Positions 7,941 through 16,893 of a DNA stretch of 61,107 nt are shown in pieces (the stretch's first letter is position 1; each line of letters begins with the position of its first letter). The notes beneath the pieces are model-generated. The model did not search any database, was not told the DNA's origin, and worked only from the letters and a program-made list of their open reading frames with translations. A program made the translations under genes and the position numbers. Source of the DNA: Streptomyces sp. rh34 (GTDB taxonomy: Bacteria; Actinomycetota; Actinomycetes; Streptomycetales; Streptomycetaceae); contig NZ_NTGZ01000011.1 of the NCBI RefSeq assembly GCF_002551245.1, positions 1 to 61,107 of the forward strand. Direction: 5' to 3'.

Positions 7941-8738
7941 TCAGGGGGCGTCCGGCGGGTGGGCGCAGACGGTGAAGATGCCGCCGTCGGGGTCCCTGAT
8001 CACCGCTTCGGTCCCGTCGGCGGGCGAGTCCACCGGCGGTCCCGCCGTACCGCCCGCCGCGCGGGCCGCCTCGGTGGCCGCTTCCAGGTCCGCGACCGGG
8101 AAACGGACGTGCCAGCGCGGGCGCAGCCGGGGGTCGGGGGAGGACGCGTCGCCGCCTCCGCGCAGGGTGGCCACGGTGCGGCCGCCCTGCCGTACGACGA
8201 CCGTGTCCTGCTGGTACGCGTAGCCGACCTCGCAGCCGCCGGGTACCTCGGAGGCCCAGCCGAACACCTCGGCATAGAAGATCGCGCAGTCGAAGGCGTG
8301 GCTGGTCCGCAGTTCGATGGAGGCGGGAGGGTTGTCGCGGCCGAACGACCAGGGCGGGGTCCTGCCTTCCCAGAAGCCGAATCCGGCGCCTTCCCGGTCG
8401 GCGGCCACCGCTCCCCGTCCGGGGCCCACCCGGATCGGGCCGACGGCGATGGTGCCACCCCGTTCACGGACCCGGGCCGCTGTGGCGTCGACGTCGTAGA
8501 CGGCGAAATACGGTGTCCAGGAGACTTCCGTGGGCAGGCCGGGGGCGATCTGCCCGATCCCGGCGACCGGCAGGGCGTCGGCGTGGGCGACGGTGAAGCC
8601 CTCGCCGAGGGTGCCGGAGCGGAAGGTCCACCCGAGAACGGTCCCGTAGAAGTCCTTGGTGGCCCTCAGGTCCCGGGTCATGAGACTGACCCAGCACGGA
8701 ACCCCGTGCACCGGGGTGCTCTGCTCTGCCGCGGTCAT
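7941..8738 (-). CDS. VOC-family protein with two glyoxalase-fold modules
   Basis: The 265-residue protein contains two vicinal-oxygen-chelate repeats: residues about 10-130 (CWVSLMTRDLRATKDFYGTV) and 145-260 (AFDCAIFYAEVFGW, ending IRDPDGGIFTVCA). Such proteins include metal-dependent lyases, dioxygenases and antibiotic-binding proteins; the reaction here cannot be assigned. The start at 8738 is preceded by GGAGACGG on the minus strand and begins the recognisable domain. Single gene. Confidence 0.85.
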   Translation of the reverse strand: MTAAEQSTPVHGVPCWVSLMTRDLRATKDFYGTVLGWTFRSGTLGEGFTVAHADALPVAGIGQIAPGLPTEVSWTPYFAVYDVDATAARVRERGGTIAVGPIRVGPGRGAVAADREGAGFGFWEGRTPPWSFGRDNPPASIELRTSHAFDCAIFYAEVFGWASEVPGGCEVGYAYQQDTVVVRQGGRTVATLRGGGDASSPDPRLRPRWHVRFPVADLEAATEAARAAGGTAGPPVDSPADGTEAVIRDPDGGIFTVCAHPPDAP

Positions 8739-9133
8739 CGGGTTCCGTCTCCTCGTCCCCGGGTGGCGAGCCGCCGGACGTGGACGTCGGTCCGGCGGGT
8801 GGGCCTGTTGGTCACCGGCCGTCGCAGGCCGGTGCGCTCCGTGGCGTCGCACGTCCTCCGGAGCGGCACGCCTCCATACCTACGCCGCCGGGGTTGCCGC
8901 CGCCACCCGGGCCGCGTCCCGGAACGGTGCGGAGCGCACGGCTCCGGCTGTCCCGGACGGGACCCCGCACGTCAGTGGCCGGTGACAGGATGCCCGGTCG
9001 ACCGCCTCGCAGCCGAGGGCCGACCCGCAGCGCTGTCGCCGGGCGACCGCGTCCGGTGGGAGGAGCACCGGCAGCGCCTGGGAACAGGTGGCGCGGGAGG
9101 CCGGGTAGCCGTTCCGAGGGTTTCGTCGCCCGT
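8739..9133. other. Non-coding interval, no recognised element
   Basis: I find no credible gene in these 395 bases: frames open here lack coding character and ribosome sites. Upstream control of the VOC gene and the 3' end of the acyltransferase gene lie here. Confidence 0.5.
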
Positions 9134-9799
9134 TCAGCGTCCGGCGAGCGCCGCGGGTTCGCCGAGCTGGTGCGCGGCGGTGCGCCAGGCGGCGGTGACG
9201 GCTTCGCGGGCCGTGGCGGTCGCCGCCCGGACCTCCGGCGGGAGCTGCAGCGGGGCGCCGACGTGGACGTGGAGCCGGGGGCGGCGGGCCGGAGCGGTGA
9301 GGATCCCGGAGATCTGCTTGACGCACGAACCCGAGGTCACACGGCGGGCTCCCGCCTGGCCGAGCGGCACGACGGGCGCGCCGGACGCGTGCGCGAGACG
9401 GGCCAGGCCGCTGCGGAAGCCTTCCGGCGGGGCCTCCGCCGCGTCCGTGCGGCAGGGCAGCCGTCCTTCGCCGTAGATGAGCAGATGACGGCCGTCCCTG
9501 AGTGCGCCGGCCGCCGTGTCGAGGGCGCCCGCGGCCCGGTCGGTGTTCCGGTGCACGGGCACGTGCCCGCCACGCTCCAGGAGACGGCCGAGTACCGGTA
9601 TGCGCCACAGGCCCGCGGTGGCCATGACGACGGGTTCGACGCCGAGGCGCAGCAGTGCGGCGAGGACGATGCCCGGGTCGGCCAGGGAGGTGTGGTTGGC
9701 GACGATGATGCTGCCGGCGGCCGGAGCCGCGGCGTGGTCGGACGTGACCGTGAGTCGTCCGAGCGAGGGGACGATGGCGGCGGCGACGCGGCTGAGCAC
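9134..9799 (-). CDS. Lysophospholipid acyltransferase (1-acylglycerol-3-phosphate acyltransferase family)
   Basis: The 221-residue protein carries the PlsC motif I NHTSLADP (HX4D, about residue 36) and motif III YGEGRLP (about residue 109), plus the PVVPLGQAGAR strand. It would acylate a lysophosphatidate or related glycerolipid at the membrane. The N-terminus is short and lacks a clear transmembrane segment. It stands alone; a role beyond lipid acylation is not visible. Confidence 0.88.
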   Translation of the reverse strand: MLSRVAAAIVPSLGRLTVTSDHAAAPAAGSIIVANHTSLADPGIVLAALLRLGVEPVVMATAGLWRIPVLGRLLERGGHVPVHRNTDRAAGALDTAAGALRDGRHLLIYGEGRLPCRTDAAEAPPEGFRSGLARLAHASGAPVVPLGQAGARRVTSGSCVKQISGILTAPARRPRLHVHVGAPLQLPPEVRAATATAREAVTAAWRTAAHQLGEPAALAGR

Positions 9800-9939
9800 G
9801 GTTCTCCCGGGGTTCGGCGGGCGAGGCCGTCCTGGTGACGGCGGGGCGGGTGCGGGGTCTCAGGCCCCCCGGTCGATCACCCCAGCGTCGGGACGCTCCC
9901 GGGCTGCCGGGACTCCCCTGGGCGGTGCGCCGTGCCGGT

Positions 9940-11541
9940 TCAGAGGGCCAGCCACACCGCCGTGTCCCGGGGCAGCCGGCCCTCGGCGTCCAGGGGGCCG
10001 CTGGTGAGCAGGACCTCGGTGTGGGCGGGGAGCCCGGCGGAGCTCCCGGCGAGGTTGACGGCGCAGACCAGGCCCTCGCCGCGGGCGAACATCAGGAGGC
10101 CGGGCTCTTCGCTCAACCAGCGCAGCGGTTCGGTGTGCAGCGCGGTCAGGGTGCGCCGCAGCCGCAGGGCCTCGCGGTAGAGGGCCAGCATGGAGTGGGG
10201 GTTCTGTGCCTGGAGGTCGGCCGCGCGGGCCGGCCAGTCGGCGGGGAGCGGGAGCCAGGGTTCGACGGTGGAGCCGAAGCCGGCGAACGGTTCGCCGGCC
10301 GCCCAGGGCAGCGGGGTGCGGCAGCCGTCGCGGCCGGGGGCCCGGCCCTGGGAGCGGAAGTACATGGGGTCCTGGATGCGGTTTGGCGGTACGTCGGCCT
10401 CGGGCAGGCCCAGTTCCTCGCCCTGGTAGAGGTAGACGGAGCCGGGCAGGGCGAGCGAGAGGAGGGCGGCGGCGCGGGCACGCCGGGTGCCCAGTTCCAG
10501 GTCGCTGGGGACGCCGAACGCTTTGGCCGTGAAGGCGAAGCCGGTGTCCTCGCGGCCGTAGCGGGTGACGGTGCGGGTGACGTCGTGGTTGCAGAGGACC
10601 CAGGTGGCGGGGGCTCCGACCGGGGCGTGTTCGGCGAGTGTCTCGTCGATGGCGCGCCGGAGAAGACGGCCGTCCCAGGGGCAGGTGAGGAAGGTGAAGT
10701 TGAAGGCGGTGTGCAGTTCGTCGGGGCGGAGGTAGCGGGCGAAGCGCTCCGAGTCGGGCAGCCACACCTCACCGACGAAGATGCCGCCGAACGCGTCGGC
10801 GATGGCCCGCCAGCCCCGGTAGATCTCGTGCAGCTCGTCCCGGTCGATGTACGGGTGGGGCCCCTGGTGCCCGTCGAGGTCCGGGAGCGCCGGGTCCTTG
10901 GCGACCAGGGCGGCGGAGTCGATGCGCACCCCGGCGACGCCGCGTTCGAACCAGAAACGCAGGACGTCCTCGTGCTCCTGGCGTACGACCGGGTGCGCCC
11001 AGTTGAGGTCGGGCTGCTCGGTGGCGAAGAGGTGCAGATACCACTCACCGTCCTCGACCCGGGTCCAGGGGACTCCGCCGAACTCGCTCTCCCAGTCGTT
11101 GGGAGGCAGTTCGCCGTGTTCGCCGCGGCCGGGCCGGAAGTGGAAGAGTTCGCGCTCCGCGCTGCCGGGGCCCGCCGCCAGGGCGGCCCGGAACCAGACG
11201 TGCTGGTCGGAGACGTGGTTGGGAACGATGTCGATGATGGTCCGGATCCCCGCCTCGCGGGCTTCGGCGATGAGTTTCTCGGCTTCCGCGAGGTCGCCGA
11301 AGGAGGGGTCGATGGCCCGGTAATCGGCGACGTCGTACCCGCCGTCCGCCATCGGGGACAGATACCAGGGGGTGAACCACAGCGCGTCGACGCCGAGTTC
11401 GGCCAGGTAGGGCAGCCGGGACCGCACGCCCGTCAGGTCGCCGGTGCCGTCGCCGTCGCCGTCGGCGAAGCTGCGGACGTAGACCTGGTAAATGACGGCC
11501 GAGCGCCACCAGTCGGCGGCGGCAAGCTGGCTGCCTTCCAT
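9940..11541 (-). CDS. Alpha-glucosidase, GH13 (oligo-1,6-glucosidase/alpha-glucosidase type)
   Basis: The 533-residue cytoplasmic enzyme has the GH13 conserved regions: DIVPNH (region I), GVRIDSAAL with the nucleophile Asp (region II), GEVWLP with the acid/base Glu (region III) and CNHDVTR (region IV). The N-terminus WWRSAVIYQVYVRSFADGDG is typical of alpha-glucosidases acting on short sugars. The ATG at 11541 is the family start. It follows the three ABC importer genes on the same strand after 162 bases, so it probably hydrolyses the sugar they import. Confidence 0.93.
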   Translation of the reverse strand: MEGSQLAAADWWRSAVIYQVYVRSFADGDGDGTGDLTGVRSRLPYLAELGVDALWFTPWYLSPMADGGYDVADYRAIDPSFGDLAEAEKLIAEAREAGIRTIIDIVPNHVSDQHVWFRAALAAGPGSAERELFHFRPGRGEHGELPPNDWESEFGGVPWTRVEDGEWYLHLFATEQPDLNWAHPVVRQEHEDVLRFWFERGVAGVRIDSAALVAKDPALPDLDGHQGPHPYIDRDELHEIYRGWRAIADAFGGIFVGEVWLPDSERFARYLRPDELHTAFNFTFLTCPWDGRLLRRAIDETLAEHAPVGAPATWVLCNHDVTRTVTRYGREDTGFAFTAKAFGVPSDLELGTRRARAAALLSLALPGSVYLYQGEELGLPEADVPPNRIQDPMYFRSQGRAPGRDGCRTPLPWAAGEPFAGFGSTVEPWLPLPADWPARAADLQAQNPHSMLALYREALRLRRTLTALHTEPLRWLSEEPGLLMFARGEGLVCAVNLAGSSAGLPAHTEVLLTSGPLDAEGRLPRDTAVWLAL

Positions 11542-11703
11542 GAGGCGGGTTCCTTTCGGGCGGGGCGCGGTCGCCGGCGGGGTGGGCCGGTCCGCGCAAC
11601 AGAGGACGGGAGGTTCTGACGCCGCCGCCCCGGAGCGGGGCGGGAAGGCCGGGGACGGCGGCGGGTCCGGGATGGGCGGCACAGGTGGTGCCGCCCGGCG
11701 CGG

Positions 11704-12657
11704 TCAGCCTTTTGTGCTGCCGGCGCTGATTCCGGCGATGATGTGCCGCTGGAAGACCAGGAACATCAGGACCATCGGGATGCTCGCGATGACCATGGCC
11801 CCGATCAGCACGGTCAGCGGGACGTTCTGCGAGAGCTGCACCAGTGCCACGCTGATCGGTTGCTTGTCGGTGTCGGAGAAGACCATCAGCGGCCAGAGGA
11901 AGTCCTGCCACACGGCGACCAGCGCGAAGATCGACACGACGCCGAGGACGGGTCTCGACAGGGGCAGGACGATGGACCACAGGGTGCGGAGCTTGCCCGC
12001 CCCGTCGATCTCGGCGGCTTCCAGGACATCGCGCGGGATCTGGTCGAAGAACCGTTTGAGCAGGTAGAGGTTGAAGGCGTTCGCGACGGCCGGCAGCCAG
12101 ATGGCCAGCGGGTCGTTCAGCAGGTTGACGTGGATCAGCGGCATGTCCGCGATCGTGAGGTACTTGGGTACGACGAGTGCCTGCACCGGGACCATGAGGG
12201 TGGCGAGGATGCCGCCGAGGATGATGTTGCCGAAGGCCGGCTTGAGTTTGGACAGGGCGTAGGCGGCGGCCGTGCAGAAGACGATCTGCAGCACCCAGGC
12301 GCCGGTCGCCTGGACGACCGTGTTCCACAGGTGGGTCGGCAGCCGCATCAGGTCCCAGGCGTCGGTGTAGCCGCTCGCCCGCCACTGCTCGGGGACGAGG
12401 GTGGGCGGGGTGCGCACCACTTCCTCGGGCGGTTTCATCGCGCCCGTGACCATCCAGTAGACGGGGAAGAGGAACGCGAACGCGAAGAGCAGGACGACGA
12501 GGGTGAACACCGACCAGTAGGCGGCCTTGCCGCGGCGTCCGGCGAGTGCCAGCGGCGAGATGACGGTACGTGACGACCGCTCGGCCGGGGCGTCGCCGGA
12601 CTTCCTGGCGCGGACGGTGGGCGGTTTCCGTACGGGGGGCGGAGCTGTCTGTGTCAT
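11704..12657 (-). CDS. Carbohydrate ABC transporter permease, MalG type
   Basis: The 317-residue protein has a long basic cytoplasmic N-terminus (about 55 residues) and six membrane spans. The EAA loop EAAEIDGAGKLRTLWSIVLP contacts the ATPase. It pairs with the MalF-type permease 17 bases upstream. The C-terminus RHIIAGISAGSTKG is typical of the family. Confidence 0.93.
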   Translation of the reverse strand: MTQTAPPPVRKPPTVRARKSGDAPAERSSRTVISPLALAGRRGKAAYWSVFTLVVLLFAFAFLFPVYWMVTGAMKPPEEVVRTPPTLVPEQWRASGYTDAWDLMRLPTHLWNTVVQATGAWVLQIVFCTAAAYALSKLKPAFGNIILGGILATLMVPVQALVVPKYLTIADMPLIHVNLLNDPLAIWLPAVANAFNLYLLKRFFDQIPRDVLEAAEIDGAGKLRTLWSIVLPLSRPVLGVVSIFALVAVWQDFLWPLMVFSDTDKQPISVALVQLSQNVPLTVLIGAMVIASIPMVLMFLVFQRHIIAGISAGSTKG

Positions 12658-12674
12658 GGCGGGCGACGCTCCTG

Positions 12675-13643
12675 TCAGTCGGTGCGGGTGAGTCGCAGAT
12701 ACAGGGCGGAGAAGGCGCTGAGCACCAGCAGGAGCATCACGCTGAGGGCGGACGCGCCGCCGAAGTCGTTGTAGAGGAAGGCGTACTTGTAGATCAGGTA
12801 GAGCACGGTGACGGTGGAGTTCTCCGGGCCGCCGCCGGTGATGACGAAGGGTTCGGTGAACACCTGCATCGTCGCGATGACCTGGAGGAGCATCAGCATG
12901 AGGATGATGAAGCGGGTCTGCGGGATCGTGACGTGCCGGACGCGCTGCCAGACGGACGCACCGTCCAGCTCGGCGGCCTCGTACAGTTCGCCGGGTATGC
13001 CCTGGAGGGCGGCGAGGTAGATGAGGACGGTGCCGCCCATGTTGGCCCAGGTGGCGACGATCACGAGCGAGACGAGCGCGGTGTCGGCGCCGTTGGTCCA
13101 GTTCGACGTCGGCAGGTGGAGGGAGCCGAGCACCTCGTTGGCGAGGCCCGCGCCCGGATCGTAGAACCACTTCCACAGCAGGGCGCTGACCACCGGAGGG
13201 ATCATCACGGGGAGGTAGACGACGACCCGGAAGAAGGCCTTGGCGTGCCGCAGTTCGTTGAGGACGAGTGCCATGAGGAACGGGACGGCGAACCCGATGA
13301 CCAGGGCGAGCACGGTGAAGGTGAGGGTGTTGCGCCAGGCGGCGGCGAACTCCGCGTCCTGGAAGACGCGGGTGAAGTTCGCGGTGCCGACCCATTCGGG
13401 GTCGGACCCGGGGGTGTACTTCTGGAACGCGATGATCACCGACCGGACGGCCGGGTACCAGGAGAACAGGATGAAGCAGAGCAGGCCGCCGATCAGGAAG
13501 CCGTAGGCGGTGGCCTGGTCGGCGATCTTCCTGCGCAGCGGGCCGAGGGGTCCGCGGCCCGCCGGGCGCACGTCCCCCGGGGGAGGCGTCGTGCCGGCGG
13601 ACCGCGGCTTCACGCGCGCCGCGGGCTGGGACGTGGTCTTCAT
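12675..13643 (-). CDS. Carbohydrate ABC transporter permease, MalF type
   Basis: The 322-residue protein has six predicted spans after a proline-rich cytoplasmic N-terminus and carries the EAA loop ELYEAAELDGASVWQRVRHV near residue 220. It lies 7 bases after the binding-protein stop and 17 bases before the MalG-type gene, so the three form one operon. No ATPase gene is present; such systems in streptomycetes use the shared ATPase MsiK encoded elsewhere. Confidence 0.93.
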   Translation of the reverse strand: MKTTSQPAARVKPRSAGTTPPPGDVRPAGRGPLGPLRRKIADQATAYGFLIGGLLCFILFSWYPAVRSVIIAFQKYTPGSDPEWVGTANFTRVFQDAEFAAAWRNTLTFTVLALVIGFAVPFLMALVLNELRHAKAFFRVVVYLPVMIPPVVSALLWKWFYDPGAGLANEVLGSLHLPTSNWTNGADTALVSLVIVATWANMGGTVLIYLAALQGIPGELYEAAELDGASVWQRVRHVTIPQTRFIILMLMLLQVIATMQVFTEPFVITGGGPENSTVTVLYLIYKYAFLYNDFGGASALSVMLLLVLSAFSALYLRLTRTD

Positions 13644-13650
13644 GGCCCTC

Positions 13651-15003
13651 TCAGCCCCGGGCCAAGATTCCGTCGATCTTGGACTGGGCGTCCTTCAGCA
13701 GGGCGTCGATGTCCGCGTCCTTCTTCGTCAGGACCGCCGAGACGGCGCCGTCGAGGACCGTGTAGATCTGCTGGCCGTGCTTGGGCTCCAGCTTCATGTC
13801 GAGCTGCTGGCCACCGTCGATGAAGGCCTGGTAGTTGGCGACCGGGACGTTGGCGGACGCCTTTTTCAGCTCCTGATCCTTGGCGTCGGTGGCGCCGGTG
13901 AACAGGCGCGGCTCGGGCAGGCCGACCGGGGACTTGTCCTCGGCGGCACGGGCGTAGTTGTTCATGAACCCCTGGCCCGGAGTGAGGAAGGTCCACTCCA
14001 GCCACTTGAGACCGGCCTTGATCTGCTCCGGGGTGGCCTTCTTGTTGAACATGTAGCCGTCGCCGCCCATGAGGGTGCCCTTGCCGCCGGGCATCGGGGC
14101 GAAGGCGAGGTCCTCGTACGCTCCGCCGGCCTCCTTGACGATGCGCGGGACGTTGTCGGGAGCGGCCAGGTACATGCCGAGCTTGCCGGAGCCCATCATC
14201 TGGAGGGTGTCGTTGATGATGAGCAGTTGCTTGGCGCCCATGGAGTTGTCGCGCCAGCGCATGTCCTTGAGGTTCTGCAGGACGGCCTTGCCCTCGGGAG
14301 TGTCGACCGTGGCCTTCTTGCCGTCCGCGCTGACGACCGTGCCGCCCTGGGAGTAGATCGAGGCGGTGAAGTGCCAGCCGCCCTGGTTCTGGGCGCTGTA
14401 CTCGGCGAAGCCGACGGTGCCGTCGCCGAGCGCGGCGATCTTCTTGGCCGCGGCCCGGACCTCTTCCCAGGTGGCCGGCGGCTTGTCCGGGTCGAGACCG
14501 GCCTTGACGAAGAGCGGCTTGCTGTAGAGCAGGCCCATGGAGTAGTTGGTGCGCGGGATGCCGTAGATCTTGCCGTCGACGGTGTAGGCGTCGCGCAGGG
14601 GCTGGGCTATGTCCTTGTACGCCTTCAGGTCCTTGACGTACGCGGTGATGTCCGCGGCCTGGTTGATGGAGACGACGCGCTCGGTGTCGGTGAAGTACGT
14701 GTAGAAGACGTCTTCCATCTGGCCGCCGGCCAGCTTCGCGTCGAAGGTCTTGGGGTCCTGGCACGGGAAGGCGTCGTGCGCGGTGACGTCGATGTCGGGG
14801 TTCTGCTTCTCGAACGTCTTGACGTCCTCGTCGAACCGCTGGTGGTCGATCTTCGCACTCGGCTGGGGCCGGCAGTTGACCGTGATGCGCGTCTTGCCGT
14901 CCGCGGAGCTGTCGCCCTCGGCGCCGCAGGCCGCCAGGCCGGTGATGGTCAGGGCCGTGGCGACGGCGGTGACGCAGGTACGACGAAGAACAGAACTTCT
15001 CAT
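13651..15003 (-). CDS. Extracellular sugar-binding lipoprotein of the ABC importer
   Basis: The 450-residue protein starts with a lipoprotein signal ending at the lipobox LAAC (Cys26), then a solute-binding fold with GDGYMFNKKATPEQ near residue 315. It would capture an alpha-glucoside or oligosaccharide outside the membrane and deliver it to the two permeases. The ATG at 15003 has AGAGGGG upstream. First gene of the operon with permeases and, further on, the alpha-glucosidase. No LacI or ROK regulator is adjacent. Confidence 0.93.
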   Translation of the reverse strand: MRSSVLRRTCVTAVATALTITGLAACGAEGDSSADGKTRITVNCRPQPSAKIDHQRFDEDVKTFEKQNPDIDVTAHDAFPCQDPKTFDAKLAGGQMEDVFYTYFTDTERVVSINQAADITAYVKDLKAYKDIAQPLRDAYTVDGKIYGIPRTNYSMGLLYSKPLFVKAGLDPDKPPATWEEVRAAAKKIAALGDGTVGFAEYSAQNQGGWHFTASIYSQGGTVVSADGKKATVDTPEGKAVLQNLKDMRWRDNSMGAKQLLIINDTLQMMGSGKLGMYLAAPDNVPRIVKEAGGAYEDLAFAPMPGGKGTLMGGDGYMFNKKATPEQIKAGLKWLEWTFLTPGQGFMNNYARAAEDKSPVGLPEPRLFTGATDAKDQELKKASANVPVANYQAFIDGGQQLDMKLEPKHGQQIYTVLDGAVSAVLTKKDADIDALLKDAQSKIDGILARG

Positions 15004-15704
15004 CGGTGGACCCCTCTTGGGCAGGAGTGCGGGAAGCCCACAGCCCCGAGCTGTGCGGCGAGCCACACTCAACCACCGCCGACGAATGTCCGCAAGATCT
15101 CACGTTCATTTCGTAAATCTTTGACAGGTTCCGCTCTCCATGGATCGCGACGGCTGACGGAACCATGGGGAACCATGGGGCCGTGACCCGTACGAGATGC
15201 CACCAGAAGGCTGCGAGGACACCGCGAACGGGCCCGTCACCGCCGGGCAGCCGCGCACGCGGGAGCGGCCGAGTCGGCAGGGTCCGCGGGGCGGGAAGCC
15301 GAGACCGTCACAGGCGCCGGGGGGGGGGTGTTTCGCGGGCGCGCGACGCCCGCGAGGGCGGGCACCGGCGGCGGGTATCACCGCGGGAAACACGCGGCAA
15401 CCCGCCCGGAAGGGCGGAGGCCCGGCCGGCCGGCTGGGAGCGCTCTCCACGCGGCTGCGTGGACCGCTCACCGAAGCACGGCCGCCCGGGCGATCGCGGT
15501 GGGTGGCCGGGGAGCCGCGGCGGCATCGGGCGCGATGTCGGACGCCCGGCCTGCCGCGGCCTCGCCCGCTCCCCTGACGACGGCTTCAGCAAACCGTCGC
15601 GTCACGAACGCAAGAATATGGCAATAGTTGCAGGACGTTTATCGTCCCGTGATGAACATGACCGCCCCGAGGCGGCCGGGACCGGGGTTCCGGCCCGCGG
15701 GCCC
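15004..15704. other. 700-base intergenic region with promoter for the ABC operon and simple repeats
   Basis: No gene is supported here. It holds an AT-richer patch near 15100-15130, just upstream of the binding-protein gene, that probably contains its promoter. Other features are a perfect 10-bp tandem duplication AACCATGGGG (15161-15180), a run of ten G (15319-15328), and a small hairpin GGACG-TTTAT-CGTCC (15633-15647). The hairpin lies downstream of the 53-residue gene and may end its transcript. GCAAG and TTGCAGG half-sites near 15611-15634 resemble sugar-regulator operators, but weakly. Confidence 0.5.
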
Positions 15705-15866
15705 CTAGCGGGCCGCGGCGGCCGTCCGCACCGTGCCGAAGTCGATGGCGCGGTCGGCCTCGCGCAGGACCTCCTCGGCCACCCTGCGTACTTCGGCGGG
15801 TACATCGCCGTGCTCCTCCACGAGGCCGGCGTAGATCGGTGCTTCGGTGCTGTCTGCGGAACTCAT
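15705..15866 (-). CDS. Small conserved-looking protein of 53 residues, function unknown
   Basis: The ORF begins MSSADSTEAPIYAGLVEEHG, continues with a helical segment rich in Val, Arg and Glu (VRRVAEEVLREADRAIDFG) and ends in TVRTAAAAR. Codon third positions are strongly G/C, and GGGGAAG precedes the ATG. The pattern of a short PIYAGLVEEHGD head and an amphipathic helix looks like a soluble cytoplasmic protein. I do not recognise a function. It has its own promoter space on both sides. Confidence 0.65.
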   Translation of the reverse strand: MSSADSTEAPIYAGLVEEHGDVPAEVRRVAEEVLREADRAIDFGTVRTAAAAR

Positions 15867-16040
15867 ACGGTTCTTCCCCGTCGGTCTGGTGTGTGAGAAG
15901 CCCCTGCCGGTCGGCGGAGGCGGGGGCGAGTGTACGTGCTGGGCGGCAGCGGTCGCGATTCCATTCCGGCGCGCGGACCCCGCCGCATCTGCTGAAACAG
16001 CGCCCCGCCCCGCCCCGGAGGGCGCGGGGCGGCTGCTCCG

Positions 16041-16580
16041 TCACCGCCCGCGTCGGCCCGTGCCGAGGTGCTGCACGGGAAAGCCCGCACGGCCGGCGAG
16101 TGCGGTCAGCTCGTCGGCACGGGCCGCCCGCAGGCCCACCACCGGACAGCAGTCGGACTCGATGTCGAGGACGGCCAGCGCCGCACCGATCTCCCGGTAG
16201 CGGCGGCCGCAGACGTGCAGGAACTGCTCGGTCGGCAGGAGCGTCTCCTCGGGCTCGAAGAGCACCCAGGGATCCACGGAGGGCCTCGATTCGAGCTTCT
16301 GCAGCCGTACCCGGATCTCCCGCGCGTCCTCCTTCCAGTCGAACTCCGCGAGGAGCCCCCGTGCGTCCAGCGCGTCGATGAGCGCGATCCAGGCGAGGTT
16401 GTCCACCGGCTCGTCGATGCCCCGCTCCGCCAGGCGGCCCCCGAAGGCGCTCACGTAGTCGTGCGGGCTGTCATGGGCGCGCAGCACCTCTTCGGCCACG
16501 GCGGGGTGCGCCGGGGCGAGCAGTGAGGCGATCTCGGCCAGGGCCGTGCGGATCGCGTCGGCGTCGTGCGGGTCGGGCAT
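16041..16580 (-). CDS. Conserved protein of unknown function, 179 residues (possibly DUF6630-like)
   Basis: A soluble acidic protein without signal or membrane segment. It reads MPDPHDADAIRTALAEIASL at the start, contains a conserved-looking core VDNLAWIALIDALDARGLLAEFDW, and ends with a region containing Cys-Cys (IESDCCPVVGL). The layout resembles DUF6630-type proteins, but I am not certain of the family and assign no function. It is followed by the short zinc-ribbon/hydrolase pair on the same strand after about 97 bases. Confidence 0.7.
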   Translation of the reverse strand: MPDPHDADAIRTALAEIASLLAPAHPAVAEEVLRAHDSPHDYVSAFGGRLAERGIDEPVDNLAWIALIDALDARGLLAEFDWKEDAREIRVRLQKLESRPSVDPWVLFEPEETLLPTEQFLHVCGRRYREIGAALAVLDIESDCCPVVGLRAARADELTALAGRAGFPVQHLGTGRRGR

Positions 16581-16677
16581 GGCGTGCTCTCCTCCGAGGA
16601 AGGGGGGGCGGGTCCGGTCGGGTCCGAGAAAGGGGGCGGGCCGAAAGCCGGGAGCCCGGGCGCGGGACCGGGCAGCT

Positions 16678-16893
16678 CTAGGTCGGGCCCGCCGAGCGCC
16701 GTCCCCGGGCCTCGGGCAGGGGTCGGTGGCCCTCGGTCCACTCGTTGACCCAGCCGCAGCCCGAACAGGCGTACCGCCCGTCGAGGCCCGCGATCAGGGT
16801 GCCGCAGCGCGCGCACCCGATGTAGGTGATCTCCGGATGCTCCGTGGCCGCTTCGTCCGGGGAGCGCCGCTCCCGGCGGGCTGAGGCCGTCAT
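16678..16893 (-). CDS. Small zinc-ribbon protein coupled to the hydrolase gene
   Basis: The 71-residue protein has two CxxC knuckles, CARC (about residue 28) and CSGC (about 44), forming a rubredoxin-like zinc ribbon, with tyrosine and glycine between them. The rest is charged and probably disordered. Its ATG overlaps the TGA of the upstream hydrolase by four bases (ATGA), implying translational coupling. The role is unknown; partner binding or nucleic-acid binding are typical for such ribbons. Confidence 0.75.
   Translation of the reverse strand: MTASARRERRSPDEAATEHPEITYIGCARCGTLIAGLDGRYACSGCGWVNEWTEGHRPLPEARGRRSAGPT

Noticed and set aside
9860..10765. Minus-strand Arg/Pro-rich frame inside the alpha-glucosidase
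   Set aside because: Shadow frame of the glucosidase; no domain.
15319..15328. Run of ten G as a phase-variation tract
   Set aside because: No reading frame or promoter spacing depends on it.
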